Notes: generated by a model not told the origin, from the letters alone. A stretch of 64,000 nt of DNA from Mycobacterium sp. 1245111.1 (GCF_001673405.1 NZ_LZLV01000136.1:153979-217978), one strand, 5' to 3'; shown: positions 41,672 through 51,407, counted from the first letter of the stretch. Numbers and translations: made by a program.

Positions 41672-42561
41672 GCGGCCGAACCGATCCAGTCGTCGAACTT
41701 CAACCCGGAAATGCGTTCGTACGCTTCGATATAACGGGCGCGGGTGGCGTCGACGATGTCATCCGGCAGTGGGGGTGGCGGCTGCGTTCCGCCGCGATCC
41801 CAACCCGATTCGGAACTGAGCAGCCAGTTGCGGACGAACTGTTTGTCGAAGCTGTTCTGCACCTCACCGACCCGATATTCGGCGGCTGGCCAGTACCGCG
41901 ACGAGTCGGGGGTGAACACTTCGTCGGCCAGTATCAGGTTGCCGTTGCCGTCCACGCCGAACTCGAACTTGGTGTCGGCGATGATGATTCCCTTCGTCAG
42001 CGCGTGGTCGGCCGCCTGCATGTAGGTCTGCAACGTGCGGTCACGCAATTGGTTGGCGCGGACGCCGCCGACCATCTCGATCACCCGGGGGAACGTGATG
42101 TTCTCATCGTGTTCTCCCAGCTCGGCTTTCGTCGCGGGGGTGAACAGCGGTGTGGCGAATCGGCTGGCCTCGACCAGGCCCGGCGGCAGGGTGATGCCGC
42201 AGACCTTGCCGGTCGCCTGATAGTCCAGCAGCCCCGAGCCGGTGAGATATCCACGCGCAACACATTCGATGGGCATCATCTCGAGCTGCCGCACCACCAG
42301 GGCGCGGCCCAGCACCTCGTCGGGAATACGGGCGTCGTCCGGTGGGCCGGCCAAGTGGTTGGGCGCCTCGACGAGGCCGAAGAAGAACACGCTCATCGCG
42401 GTCAAGATGCGTCCCTTGTCGGGGATCACGCTGTCGAGCACGTAGTCGAACGCCGAGATCCGGTCGCTCGCGACGAATAACAGGTGACCGTCGTCGATAC
42501 GGTACAGCTCGCGGACTTTGCCACTGGCCAAGTGCTGGTAGTCGGACAGAGCGGGACGCAT
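41668..42561 (-). CDS. purC: SAICAR synthetase
   Basis: 297 residues. Condenses CAIR with aspartate in purine synthesis. Motifs are GKVRELYRIDDGHLLFVASDR, IPDKGRILTAMSVFF and LADEVFTPDSSRYWPA. The ATG at 42561 is six bases after a -10 box, so the message is probably leaderless. ptrB is translationally coupled downstream. Confidence 0.97.
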   Translation of the reverse strand: MRPALSDYQHLASGKVRELYRIDDGHLLFVASDRISAFDYVLDSVIPDKGRILTAMSVFFFGLVEAPNHLAGPPDDARIPDEVLGRALVVRQLEMMPIECVARGYLTGSGLLDYQATGKVCGITLPPGLVEASRFATPLFTPATKAELGEHDENITFPRVIEMVGGVRANQLRDRTLQTYMQAADHALTKGIIIADTKFEFGVDGNGNLILADEVFTPDSSRYWPAAEYRVGEVQNSFDKQFVRNWLLSSESGWDRGGTQPPPPLPDDIVDATRARYIEAYERISGLKFDDWIGSAA

Positions 42562-42567
42562 CGGGAC

Positions 42568-42573
42568 AGCCTA
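42568..42573 (-). promoter_or_regulatory. -10 element giving a leaderless purC transcript
   Basis: TAGGCT on the minus strand is six bases from the ATG at 42561. It fits TANNNT with no ribosome site between. Confidence 0.5.
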
Positions 42574-42624
42574 ACGGTCTACCGAAAGCCGACTCGCAGA
42601 CCGACCCTGTGCTGGGATCAAGAT

Positions 42625-43245
42625 ATGAAATCGCGGTTCATCCCCTACGCCAACACCCCGGGCCGGCTGCTGGCTCAGTTGTTCAGCGACACCGTCGTGG
42701 TGATCTGGTCGTTCATCTGGGTGATCGTCGGCCTGGCGGTGCACGGCGCGGTCTCCACGATCGCCGATGTGGGCCGACAGGTCCAGGGCGGCGCCGACGG
42801 TGTCTCCGAGAGCCTGAAGTCGGCCGGCCACAGCGCCGACCACATCCCCCTGGTCGGCAAGGCCGTCAGCGAGCCGCTGACCGCGGCCAGCAAGGCCGCG
42901 CTCGACATCGCCGGCGCCGGCCACAACCTGGACACCACCGCGAGCTGGCTGGCCATCGTGTTGGCGTTGGCAGTCGCGGCGCCACCGACACTCGGGGTGG
43001 TGGTGCCGTGGCTGGTGTTGCGCATCCGATTCGTCCGGCGCAAGTTGACCGTGGGAGCGCTGGCCGCCACGCCTGCCGGCGCGCAGCTGCTGGCGCTGCG
43101 CGCCTTGGCCAACCGGCCGTTGGCCCGGCTCACCGCCGTCACCCCCGACCCGGTCGGGGCGTGGCGGGCCGGGGACCCGCATGCCATCCACGGCCTGGCC
43201 GCCATCGAATTGCGTTCGGCGGGAATGGCCGTCAGAACGCGCTAG
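42625..43245 (+). CDS. Integral membrane protein (Rv0779c type)
   Basis: 206 residues with two clear hydrophobic regions, an early one (VVVIWSFIWVIVGLAVHGAV) and one in the middle (SWLAIVLALAVAAPPTLGVV). The intervening segment is glycine/serine-rich and amphipathic. There is no known domain. The length and position match M. tuberculosis Rv0779c. It is divergent from purC. Function is unknown. Confidence 0.83.
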   Translation: MKSRFIPYANTPGRLLAQLFSDTVVVIWSFIWVIVGLAVHGAVSTIADVGRQVQGGADGVSESLKSAGHSADHIPLVGKAVSEPLTAASKAALDIAGAGHNLDTTASWLAIVLALAVAAPPTLGVVVPWLVLRIRFVRRKLTVGALAATPAGAQLLALRALANRPLARLTAVTPDPVGAWRAGDPHAIHGLAAIELRSAGMAVRTR

Positions 43246-44462
43246 CGCAGTTCCACTACCAGGTGCCGAATGCCCGTGTGCCGGTTGCTGCGCGTCCATT
43301 CGACGTCACGCACGACTCGGACGTCGGCGAAGCGGGTCAGCAGTTCTTCGAATAACACTCGCAGTTCCAGCCGCGCCAGGTTTGCACCCAGACAGTAATG
43401 TACGCCTTGGCCAAAACCCAGGTGTGGGTTGGGCTTTCGCGCGATATCGAATTCGTCGGCGTGGTCGAACACGGAATCGTCGCGGTTGGCCGAGCCTTCC
43501 CAGATCTGCACCTTCTGCCCCGCTGCGATCGAGACGTCGCCGAGCACTACGTCGCGGGTGGCGGTGCGCCGCTTGGACGGCGACGGCGATGTCCATCGGA
43601 CCATCTCTTCGACCGCGACAGGCAGCGCATCCAAATCGTCACGCAGCGAGCGCAATTGCTCCGGGTGCTGGGCCAGCGCCAGCAAGCCACCCGCGACGGC
43701 ATTGCGGGTGGTCTCGGCGCCGGCGCTGAACAGCAGACTGAAGAACAGGTAGAGCTCGAGATCGGACATCGCCGGCCCGTCGGCGGTATCAGCGTTGGCG
43801 ACCACTGACAACATGTCGTCGGTCGGCTGCGCCCGCTTCGACGCGATCAGTTCCTGCCCATAGGTATACATGCGCGAGCTGGCTTCCTCGGCCGACAACT
43901 GAGACAGTGCCGCCTTGCGCGAGCCACCGAAGTCGAATTGCGGCTCGATCGCTTCGAACAGCCAATGCCGTTCGGATTCTGGCACTCCCAGCAGGATGCA
44001 GATCATCTGCATCGGCAGCTCGGCGGCGACGTCGACGAGAAAGTCGAAGGGCTCGCCGGGCACCACCGCGTCCACCAGGCGACGGGTTCGGGCCCGCAGA
44101 TCATCTTCGACCAGTCCGATCATCCGCGGGGTCAGCCCGGAGCTGACCAGTCGCCGAATCTGCGAATGCCGCGGATCGTCCATCATGTTGAGTACCTGTC
44201 CCGCGATCGACAGATCCTGCAACAGGGTCCCACCGAACGGCCGGTCACCACCGGTGACCGACGAGAAGAGTATCGGATCCTTGAGTACCGCAAGCGTTTC
44301 CGCGTAGGAAGCGATCGACCAGAAGCCCTCCCCGTCGGGGGTGTGCTCGGTCGGGTGGTGCCAGTACACCGGTGCCTCGCGCCGGTGGATGGCGAACAGG
44401 TCGTGGGGAAAACCGCTGGCGAAGTTATCCAGATCGGTGAAGTCGATCTCCGCGAGCGTCAC
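43242..44462 (-). CDS. cyp126: Cytochrome P450, CYP126 type
   Basis: 406 residues. The I-helix AGAETTRNAV, K-helix EEMVRWTSP and haem loop FGQGVHYCLGANLAR with its cysteine ligand are all present. It corresponds to Rv0778 (CYP126). It probably hydroxylates a hydrophobic substrate with ferredoxin electrons; the physiological substrate is unclear. It overlaps purB by four bases, so it is in the purB operon. Confidence 0.93.
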   Translation of the reverse strand: MTLAEIDFTDLDNFASGFPHDLFAIHRREAPVYWHHPTEHTPDGEGFWSIASYAETLAVLKDPILFSSVTGGDRPFGGTLLQDLSIAGQVLNMMDDPRHSQIRRLVSSGLTPRMIGLVEDDLRARTRRLVDAVVPGEPFDFLVDVAAELPMQMICILLGVPESERHWLFEAIEPQFDFGGSRKAALSQLSAEEASSRMYTYGQELIASKRAQPTDDMLSVVANADTADGPAMSDLELYLFFSLLFSAGAETTRNAVAGGLLALAQHPEQLRSLRDDLDALPVAVEEMVRWTSPSPSKRRTATRDVVLGDVSIAAGQKVQIWEGSANRDDSVFDHADEFDIARKPNPHLGFGQGVHYCLGANLARLELRVLFEELLTRFADVRVVRDVEWTRSNRHTGIRHLVVELR

Positions 44463-45886
44463 AGGATGGCGCCCGGCGTGTACTTCGCCGCGTCGGGGTA
44501 ACGCGCGACCAGCGCATCGACCTCTGCGATAACCGCGTCGACCTGGTCACCGGCCGCGCCGATGAACGCCTTGCGGTCGGCCAACGCGGCGTCGATCGCG
44601 GCTCGGTCCAACGGCAGTCGCGGATCAGCGGCCAACCGGTCCAACAGATTCGGGTCGACACCCTGCTCCCGCATGGCCAGCGCCGCGGCGACCGCATGCT
44701 CCTTGATCACCTCATGCGCCGTCTCCCGGCCCACGCCGGCACGTACCGCGGCGATCAAGACCTTGGTGGTGGCCAGGAACGGCAGGTAGCGATCCAGCTC
44801 GCGCTGGATCACCGCCGGGTATGCGCCGAATTCGTCGAGCACGGTCAGCATCGTCTCGATCTGCCCGTCGATGGCAAAGAAGCTGTCCGGCAACGTTACT
44901 CGTCGCACGACGGAACAAAAGACGTCACCCTCGTTCCACTGCGCACCCGCCAGCTCGGCCGCCATCGAGCCGTACCCACGCAGGATGACCTGCAGCCCGT
45001 TAACCCGCTCGCAGCTTCGAGTGTTCATTTTGTGCGGCATGGCCGACGAGCCGACCTGTCCTTGCGCAAAGCCTTCGGTGACGAGGTCGTGGCCGGCCAT
45101 CAGCCGGATGGTGTGCGCCAGCGATGATGGACCTGCGCCCAGCTGCACCAGAGCCGACACCACGTCGTGGTCGAGCGAGCGCGGATACACCTGGCCCACA
45201 CTGGTCAAAACTGTTGCGAATCCCAGGAATTCAGCGATGCGTTGCTCGAGGTCGGCAAGCTTGGCCGCGTCGCCGCCGAGCAGGTCCAGCATGTCCTGTG
45301 CGGTCCCCATCGGGCCCTTGATGCCGCGCAGCGGGTAGCGGTCGATCAGGTCGCGCAACCTCGTCAACGCGACCAGCGTCTCCTGTGCCGCCGAGGCGAA
45401 CCGCTTGCCCAACGTGGTGGCCTGCGCGGCGACGTTGTGGCTGCGGCCGGCCATCACCAGGTCGCGGTAGGTCGCGGCGCGCTCGGCGAGCCGGGCGACC
45501 ACGGCGACGCCATGAGCGAACACCAACTCCAGCGACCGGCGCACCTGGAGCTGCTCGACATTCTCGGTCAAGTCGCGACTGGTCATCCCCTTGTGGACGT
45601 GCTCGTGGCCGGCCAACGCGTTGAACTCCTCGATGCGGGCCTTCACGTCGTGCCGCGTCACCCGCTCCCGGGCGGCGATCGAGGCGAGGTCGACATCCTC
45701 GAGCACCCGTTCGTAGTCGGCAATCGCGGCCTCAGGCACCACAGTGCCTTCCACGCCCAGTTCGATCTGGGCGCGCAGCACGGCCAGCCACAGTCGCCGC
45801 TCGGCGACGATCTTGGCCTCGGGCGACCAGATCGCCACCATCTCGGCGCTGGCGTAGCGGTTGGCCAGCACATTCGGGATCGTCAC
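44459..45886 (-). CDS. purB: Adenylosuccinate lyase
   Basis: 475 residues from GTG 45886 (VTIPNVLANRYASAEMVAIW). It acts twice in purine synthesis, splitting fumarate from SAICAR and from adenylosuccinate. The fumarase/aspartase superfamily signature SSAMPHKMNTRS is present, along with TSRDLTENVEQLQ. Another GTG at 45892 is in frame, but 45886 is eight bases from a -10 box and matches the family N-terminus. cyp126 follows with a four-base overlap. Confidence 0.96.
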   Translation of the reverse strand: MTIPNVLANRYASAEMVAIWSPEAKIVAERRLWLAVLRAQIELGVEGTVVPEAAIADYERVLEDVDLASIAARERVTRHDVKARIEEFNALAGHEHVHKGMTSRDLTENVEQLQVRRSLELVFAHGVAVVARLAERAATYRDLVMAGRSHNVAAQATTLGKRFASAAQETLVALTRLRDLIDRYPLRGIKGPMGTAQDMLDLLGGDAAKLADLEQRIAEFLGFATVLTSVGQVYPRSLDHDVVSALVQLGAGPSSLAHTIRLMAGHDLVTEGFAQGQVGSSAMPHKMNTRSCERVNGLQVILRGYGSMAAELAGAQWNEGDVFCSVVRRVTLPDSFFAIDGQIETMLTVLDEFGAYPAVIQRELDRYLPFLATTKVLIAAVRAGVGRETAHEVIKEHAVAAALAMREQGVDPNLLDRLAADPRLPLDRAAIDAALADRKAFIGAAGDQVDAVIAEVDALVARYPDAAKYTPGAIL

Positions 45887-45894
45887 AAACACAC

Positions 45895-45900
45895 AGCTTA
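45895..45900 (-). promoter_or_regulatory. -10 element close to purB
   Basis: TAAGCT on the minus strand lies eight bases before the purB GTG, implying a leaderless or nearly leaderless transcript. Confidence 0.45.
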
Positions 45901-45939
45901 ACGGCGCCGCGCCGGGCGCGAATCAGGCACAGTGACCTC

Positions 45940-46797
45940 ATGCACTTTGTCGGGCTCGATCTGGCCTGGGGCGAGAAGAACAACACCGGCGTTGCCGTCG
46001 TCGACTCGGACGGCCGATTGCTGCACGTCGGTGCCGCGCACGACGATGCCAGCATCGAGGCGGCCATCGAGCCCTACGTCAGCGACGACTGCCTGGTCGC
46101 GATCGACGCTCCCCTGGTCGTCACCAATCCGGCGGGATCGCGGCCGTGCGAGGCAGCGCTCAACCGCGACTTCCACCGCTTCGAGGCCGGCGCGCATCCG
46201 GCCAACACCACGAACCCGGCGCTCGCGCATCCGCGCGCGGCCCGCATCGCGGGCGCGCTGACCCTCGACATGGATCCGGCGTCGAATTCCCCGCGGCGGG
46301 CCATCGAGGTCTATCCGCATCCGGCGACCATCGCGTTGTTCGGTCTGGAGAAAACCCTGAAGTACAAGAAGGGGTCGTTCGAAACGCGTCAGCATGAGCT
46401 GCTGCAGTTGATGACGCTGATCGAGGGGCTCGACAACGCGACGCCGCGGCTGCGGGTCAACCACAACATGTCCTGGGTAGAACTTCGCAAACGGGTGGCG
46501 GCCGCGGCCCGGCCGGTGCAACTCGACCGCGACGAAGATCCCGTCGACGCCGTGCTGTGCGCCTACGTCGCGCTGTATTGGTACCACCGGCCCGAAGACG
46601 TGACGATCTACGGCGATTACGCGAGCGGCTACATCGTCACCCCCACTTTGCCGTCCGACGTATCCGCGCGCCGCGGACGCGTTGCGCCGCAGCGGGATAA
46701 CGACGAATTACGTGAACGCGTCACGCAGGTCGCCGCGCTCCTCGACCAGGCGCAGCGGGGGCTGGCCGAGATCCGCCGGCAACTCGACAGCAGTTAA
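45940..46797 (+). CDS. DUF429 protein (predicted RNase H-fold nuclease)
   Basis: 285 residues. It begins MHFVGLDLAWGEKNNTGVAVV, then LVAIDAPLVVTNPAGSRPCEAALN; the acidic residues Asp7 and the AIDAP aspartate fit the metal site of DUF429 (RNase H-like fold). EVYPHPA and DAVLCAYVALY follow as in the family. It corresponds to Rv0776c but is somewhat longer at the C-terminus. It is divergent from purB. The substrate is unknown. Confidence 0.85.
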   Translation: MHFVGLDLAWGEKNNTGVAVVDSDGRLLHVGAAHDDASIEAAIEPYVSDDCLVAIDAPLVVTNPAGSRPCEAALNRDFHRFEAGAHPANTTNPALAHPRAARIAGALTLDMDPASNSPRRAIEVYPHPATIALFGLEKTLKYKKGSFETRQHELLQLMTLIEGLDNATPRLRVNHNMSWVELRKRVAAAARPVQLDRDEDPVDAVLCAYVALYWYHRPEDVTIYGDYASGYIVTPTLPSDVSARRGRVAPQRDNDELRERVTQVAALLDQAQRGLAEIRRQLDSS

Positions 46798-46832
46798 AGA
46801 CCGGTGCGACAAGCCATTTCAGCGAAGCGAAA

Positions 46833-47561
46833 TCAGATTTGCACGGGTCGCCGGTCGAACGGCGCCACTGCGTCGATGACATCGATCACCGTGGCTCGCG
46901 CCACGGCTCGCGGGTCTTGAAGCTCGTCGACCAGCGCCGAGACCACCGCCCCGTCGACGGTGCAGATCAATGCCGAGACGAGCTCCGGACGCACCGATCG
47001 TCCCGACCGCTCGATCACCTCCGCGACGGCATCGACCCGCTGTCGCATGTTGCGGCGCTGGATGTCACGCAGCCCCGGCAAGCGGGCGCAGGCGATGTGT
47101 CGTTCGTAGCGGGATATCAATTGCTCGGTCAGGCCCGAGTCGGATTCGTGGCCCACGAGCAGATCGACCAACAGGTCGGCGGTCTTGTCCGCGCTGCGGC
47201 GCCGGCGGGACAACGTGGCGACCTGAGCGCGCAGCTGCGCGACCTCCAGCATTCCGATGTGCGCGACCGCGCTGGCGATCAGGTCGTCGAGGCTGGAGAA
47301 GTAGTACGTGGTCGACGCCAGCGGCAGGCCGGCGCGCCGGGCTACGGCGCGGTGCCGGACCGCATCGAAACCGCCTTCACACAGCAGTTCGGCGGCAGCA
47401 CTGACGAGCGCGTACCGTCGGCGTTCTCCCTTGGGAGTGACGGCGCCCTTCGGCACGACGACGGCCTTCGGCGCGGCCGGCACCGGTGAGGAAGCGACCT
47501 GGTTGGCGGCGACGGCGACCTGGGGAGCGAAGGCCCCCTCGGAAGCCACTGCTGCTGTCAC
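46833..47561 (-). CDS. TetR-family regulator (Rv0775 type)
   Basis: 242 residues. The first about 45 residues are low-complexity Ala/Val/Pro (VASSPVPAAPKAVVVPKGAV) and may not belong to the protein; a shorter start would match M. tuberculosis Rv0775 (about 204 aa). The helix-turn-helix follows: YALVSAAAELLCEGGFDAVRHRAVARRA with LPLASTTYYFSSLDDLIASA. It is divergent from the Tat-exported esterase gene, its likely target. Confidence 0.87.
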   Translation of the reverse strand: MTAAVASEGAFAPQVAVAANQVASSPVPAAPKAVVVPKGAVTPKGERRRYALVSAAAELLCEGGFDAVRHRAVARRAGLPLASTTYYFSSLDDLIASAVAHIGMLEVAQLRAQVATLSRRRRSADKTADLLVDLLVGHESDSGLTEQLISRYERHIACARLPGLRDIQRRNMRQRVDAVAEVIERSGRSVRPELVSALICTVDGAVVSALVDELQDPRAVARATVIDVIDAVAPFDRRPVQI

Positions 47562-47657
47562 CTAGGACATGGTGCCAGCCAAAATGCCGCCGCATCGGGC
47601 TTTCGAGATAAACCGTCGTCAGTCGTTCGGCCGACGGAGGCCCCGAACCGGCGCTTT

Positions 47658-48557
47658 ATGATGGCCGGCATGCCGGAGATGAGTCGTCGCACCGTGCTGC
47701 GCCTGGGCACCGGCGCGGCCGCCGGAGCGCTCGGCGGCTATGCGATCGACCGGCTGCTTCCCGGCCGCCCTCCGGTGGCCCCGCCGGTCGCGATGACGGG
47801 CACCGGAATCCCACTGGCACCGCGCCCGCCGCTCGACCAGCCGCCGGCCCCTACGATGGTCACCGGTTCGTTCGTGTCGGCAGCGCGCGGTGGGGTCGCC
47901 ACCAATTGGGCGATCGCCCGGCCCCCGGGTCAGAGCAAACCGCTGCGACCGGTGATCGCGCTGCACGGCAAAGGCAGCAGCGCGGCCACGGTGATGGAGG
48001 GCGGTGTCGAGCAGGGGCTGGCCCAGGCGGTCGCTGCCGGTCTACCACCGTTCGCTGTGGTGGCTGTCGACGGTGGCGGAAGTTATTGGCACAAAAGGGT
48101 TTCCGGCGAGGATAGCGGCGCGATGGTGTTGAGCGAGCTCATCCCGATGCTGGGCGGGCAGGGCCTGGACACCTCCCGGGTCGGGTTCCTGGGGTGGTCG
48201 ATGGGCGGCTACGGCGCACTACTGCTCGGCGGCCGACTCGGGCCGGGCCGCACGGCGGCGATCTGCGCGGTGAGCCCCGCGCTGTGGATGTCATCGGGGG
48301 CGGCGGCCCCAGGCGCATTCGACGGCCCCGGTGATTTCGCCGCCAACTCGGTGTTCGGCATGCCCGCGCTGGGAGCGATCCCGATCAGGGTGGATTGCGG
48401 CAACAGCGATCCGTTCTACGGCGCCACCAAACAATTCATCGCGCAGTTGCCCAACCCGCCGGCGGGCGGGTTCTCCCCCGGCGGCCACGACGGGGCGTTC
48501 TGGAGTTCGCAACTGCCCGCCGAACTGACCTGGATGGCACCACTGCTGACGGCATAA
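47658..48557 (+). CDS. Tat-exported esterase of the antigen-85/esterase-D superfamily (Rv0774c type)
   Basis: 299 residues. A Tat-type signal MSRRTVLRLGTGAAAGALGG is followed by a proline-rich linker. The hydrolase domain has the nucleophile in GWSMGGYGALL and the histidine in GGHDGAFW; an aspartate lies in DPFYGATK. It is probably a secreted lipid esterase. The start could be 47658, 47661 or 47670 (three nearby ATGs). A TetR gene is divergent upstream. Confidence 0.87.
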   Translation: MMAGMPEMSRRTVLRLGTGAAAGALGGYAIDRLLPGRPPVAPPVAMTGTGIPLAPRPPLDQPPAPTMVTGSFVSAARGGVATNWAIARPPGQSKPLRPVIALHGKGSSAATVMEGGVEQGLAQAVAAGLPPFAVVAVDGGGSYWHKRVSGEDSGAMVLSELIPMLGGQGLDTSRVGFLGWSMGGYGALLLGGRLGPGRTAAICAVSPALWMSSGAAAPGAFDGPGDFAANSVFGMPALGAIPIRVDCGNSDPFYGATKQFIAQLPNPPAGGFSPGGHDGAFWSSQLPAELTWMAPLLTA

Positions 48558-48596
48558 CAACGCCCTGCACGCCCTACCAGAAGCCTTACTATATTT

Positions 48597-48607
48597 GTTA
48601 CGATAAC
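48597..48607. promoter_or_regulatory. Candidate operator before the TetR at 48620
   Basis: GTTA (48597-48600), CGA, TAAC (48604-48607): a small perfect inverted repeat in an AT-rich promoter region 13 bases before the TetR ATG. Confidence 0.4.
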
Positions 48608-48619
48608 GCGCCATAAATC

Positions 48620-49357
48620 ATGGCCGCAGTGCACGGAGGTGACGAATTGGCGAGGCAGGCCGTCGCGGACAAGCGACAACGCCGTGAACGCGGATCGATC
48701 AGCGTCGACGAAATCATCAACGGCGCGTTTGAGGTCGCCGGCGAGGTGTCAGTCGACGGATTGAGCATGCCGCTGCTGGCCAAGCACCTCGACGTCGGCG
48801 TCACGAGCATTTACTGGTACTTCCGGAAAAAGGACGATCTGCTCAACGCGATGACCGACCGGGCACTGGGTCAGTACGACTTCGCCACGCCCTTCGTCGA
48901 GGGCCAGGACTGGCGGACCTCGTTGCGCGACCACGCCCACAAGATGCGCCAGACGTTTCGGGACAACCCGATCCTGTGCGATCTGATCCTGATCCGTGGC
49001 ACCTTCGGCCGTGAGGCGACGCTGGCGGCCTTCGAGAAGCTGGAGAAGGCGATCGCCGCGTTGGTGGAGGCCGGCCTGTCGCCCGAGGACGCGTTCGACA
49101 CCTATTCCAGCATCGCCGTTCACACCCAGGGCGCGGCGGTTCTGGAACGGCTACAGGACAAATCCGACGGAGCCGAAACCTACCGTCGCAGTGGGCCTTC
49201 GGTGATCGACCCCGAGACCATGCCACTGATCGCACAGTTGACCCAGAAGGGTCACCGCATCGGCATCGCCGACGACATCAACTTCGAGTACGGCCTGACG
49301 TGCATTCTCGATCACGCCAGCCGGCTGATCGAGCAGTCGTCACCGGACGGTCAGTGA
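48620..49357 (+). CDS. TetR-family regulator with TetR-C ligand domain
   Basis: 245 residues. The helix-turn-helix is in ISVDEIINGAFEVAGEVSVDGLSMPLLAKH and DVGVTSIYWYFRKKDDLLNAM (given in parts). The ligand domain includes AFDTYSSIAVHTQGAAVLE, similar to regulators of lipid or steroid genes in mycobacteria. Its 3' end overlaps that of the convergent flavoprotein gene by 18 bases. It probably controls the flavoprotein - SRPBCC - thiolase group. Confidence 0.88.
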   Translation: MAAVHGGDELARQAVADKRQRRERGSISVDEIINGAFEVAGEVSVDGLSMPLLAKHLDVGVTSIYWYFRKKDDLLNAMTDRALGQYDFATPFVEGQDWRTSLRDHAHKMRQTFRDNPILCDLILIRGTFGREATLAAFEKLEKAIAALVEAGLSPEDAFDTYSSIAVHTQGAAVLERLQDKSDGAETYRRSGPSVIDPETMPLIAQLTQKGHRIGIADDINFEYGLTCILDHASRLIEQSSPDGQ

Positions 49358-50938
49358 GACCACCGCGCGGTTGATTCTCCGTCGCGGCCAGCCCTTCCAA
49401 CCCGCCGCGGCCAACGCCGCGTTTGCGGCATTGCGGCCACACATACCGTGCACCCCACCGCCCGGGGATGCGCCGGCGCTGCCGAGGTAGACGTTCTGCA
49501 CGGGGGTTTCGGCGCGACCAAGTCCCGGCACGGGGCGAAAGATCAGCTGCTGGAAGAGCTGGGAGGTGCCCCCGTTGACCGCACCGGTGTGCAGGTTCGC
49601 GTCGCCGGCCTGCAAATCGGACGGACGTTGAATCGCCTTGGCGACGATCTGGTCATGGAAACCCGGCGCGTACGCTTCCAGCACACTGTCGACACGCTCA
49701 ACCAAGATGTCGGCCGCGTCGTCGCCTGCCACACCCCGAGGTAAATGTGTGTAGGCCCAAGCACTTTCGGTACCCGTCGGCGAACGGGTGGGGTCTGCGG
49801 TACTCATCTGCCCGAACAACATGAATGGGTTCTGCGGGATGGTCGCCGTGTTCAGGTCGGCCATCCATCGGATCAAGCCGTCGTGGCCGGCGCCCACGTG
49901 GACCGTCCCGGCCTTGTTCAGGTTTTTCGAACGCCACGGGATCGGCGCGCTCAACGCGTAGTCGATCTTGAGCACCGGTGTGTCCCAGACGAAGCGCTCG
50001 AAGCTGCGCAGCAGGGCCGCCGGTAGAGCGTCGGCCGGCAGCAGCCGTTGGTAGAGCTGCGGCGCAGACGTGTCTGCGATCACCGCTCGGCGGACGCGAA
50101 CGCAGTCACCGTCAGAGGTCCGGACCGCGACCGCACGCCCGTGACGAACTTCGACTTTGTCGACCGGCCGGCCGCATTCGATGTGCGCCCCGGCGGCGGT
50201 GGCGCGAGCTACCAGTGCGGCCGTCAGCTGACCCGCGCCGCCCACCGGCACGGGGAACCCGCCGTCCTGGGCCATCATGATCAGTAGGTAACCCATGATC
50301 CCGCCGCCCGGCGCGTCGATCGGCACGTCGGCGTGCATTGCGTTGCCCAGCAACAACAGTCGCGCGGCTTCACCTTTGAACAGACTCTGCGCCATCAATC
50401 CTGCGGGCAGCAACAATTGGTGGACGAATCGCAACGACCCGCCGGTCCCCAGTCGGCGCAGTAATTGCAGCGCTCCACGCACGGGTGGAAACGGCGCGAA
50501 AAGACTCGTCAGCAGCGGGTCCTTGATGCGTTGCCACTGCTCACACGCCTCGCGCCAGCGTGCGCCATCGCCGGGCTCATGCTCGTCGAGAGCCGCGGCC
50601 GTTTCGTCCAGGTCGCGGTAGATCATCGCCGCGTTCTCGTCGTCCGAGGATCGGGGATGACCGACGACGGCTGGCGCATGGCTCCAACGCAGGCCGTAAT
50701 CTTCCAGGTTGAGCGACCGCAACGCGGGTGATGCGACCGCGAGGGGATAGAAGGCGCTGTAGAGATCGGTGGTGTACCCGGGGGTCAGTTCGGCGCTTTT
50801 CACCGCGCCGCCTGGCTCGTTTTGGGCCTCGAGCACCATCACGTCCCAGCCCGCGTCGGCAAGCATCGCCGCGGCAACGAGGCCGTTGTGGCCGGCCCCG
50901 ATCACGACCGCGTCGGCGCTCGACGCCGCTCTACCCAT
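49340..50938 (-). CDS. Phytoene-desaturase-like FAD oxidoreductase
   Basis: 532 residues. The FAD loop is DAVVIGAGHNGLVAAAMLADAG and the second-strand NEPGGAVKSAELT is CrtI-like; the end is YLGSAGASPGGGVHGMCGRNAA. It is of the NAD(P)/FAD-dependent phytoene dehydrogenase or carotenoid-isomerase family. Its substrate is probably an isoprenoid or a steroid-like lipid. It overlaps the SRPBCC gene by eight bases. Confidence 0.88.
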   Translation of the reverse strand: MGRAASSADAVVIGAGHNGLVAAAMLADAGWDVMVLEAQNEPGGAVKSAELTPGYTTDLYSAFYPLAVASPALRSLNLEDYGLRWSHAPAVVGHPRSSDDENAAMIYRDLDETAAALDEHEPGDGARWREACEQWQRIKDPLLTSLFAPFPPVRGALQLLRRLGTGGSLRFVHQLLLPAGLMAQSLFKGEAARLLLLGNAMHADVPIDAPGGGIMGYLLIMMAQDGGFPVPVGGAGQLTAALVARATAAGAHIECGRPVDKVEVRHGRAVAVRTSDGDCVRVRRAVIADTSAPQLYQRLLPADALPAALLRSFERFVWDTPVLKIDYALSAPIPWRSKNLNKAGTVHVGAGHDGLIRWMADLNTATIPQNPFMLFGQMSTADPTRSPTGTESAWAYTHLPRGVAGDDAADILVERVDSVLEAYAPGFHDQIVAKAIQRPSDLQAGDANLHTGAVNGGTSQLFQQLIFRPVPGLGRAETPVQNVYLGSAGASPGGGVHGMCGRNAANAALAAAGWKGWPRRRINRAVVSLTVR

Positions 50939-51407
50939 CGACGGGTGATTCGCGTCGCTCGGCCAGCCGCGCCAGCCGCCACGTGCACTCCCGGTTGCGC
51001 GGCCACGCCGCCGCGAGTGCGAGGCGTTTGGGCACCAGGTTCATCGGTCCCCCGACCGGCACCTCGGCCATCTCGATGCGGCAGCCCCCGTCGATATCGA
51101 AGAGGCGCATGGTGATTCGCGCGGATCCGAGCGGCCTTAGTTTGGCCAAAAGGACCAGCCGTTCCAACGGCACACATTCCTCACTGATGGTCTCGTCGTT
51201 GATAACCGCGGGCCAGATGCCGATCGAGTGCGAGATGGTGCTGCCCGGTTCGGGCCACGCGGGATCGACGGCGCGCATCCTGCTGTTGCCTACCACCCAT
51301 TGCACATACATCCAGCCGTCGGCCATGACGTCCCACACCCGTTGCCGGCTGGCCGAGGTCTCCCGACGCACGGTCAACGAACTGAATGCTTCTTCTGGAG
51401 TGCCCAT
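50931..51407 (-). CDS. SRPBCC (polyketide-cyclase-like) lipid-binding protein
   Basis: 158 residues from ATG 51407. Starts MGTPEEAFSSLTVRRETSAS, then RQRVWDVMADGWMYVQWVVG, the classic SRPBCC helix-grip entry; the rest is a beta-sheet cavity. It likely binds a hydrophobic ligand. The frame stays open upstream to 51518, but the composition there (WRGNAQWRWQWRF) looks non-coding. It is coupled to the flavoprotein gene by an eight-base overlap. Confidence 0.75.
   Translation of the reverse strand: MGTPEEAFSSLTVRRETSASRQRVWDVMADGWMYVQWVVGNSRMRAVDPAWPEPGSTISHSIGIWPAVINDETISEECVPLERLVLLAKLRPLGSARITMRLFDIDGGCRIEMAEVPVGGPMNLVPKRLALAAAWPRNRECTWRLARLAERRESPVDG

Noticed and set aside
47600..47632. CCGTCG/CGACGG inverted repeat between the TetR and esterase genes as an operator
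   Set aside because: Short GC-rich arms with a wide spacer occur by chance at this GC content, and no promoter alignment supports it.
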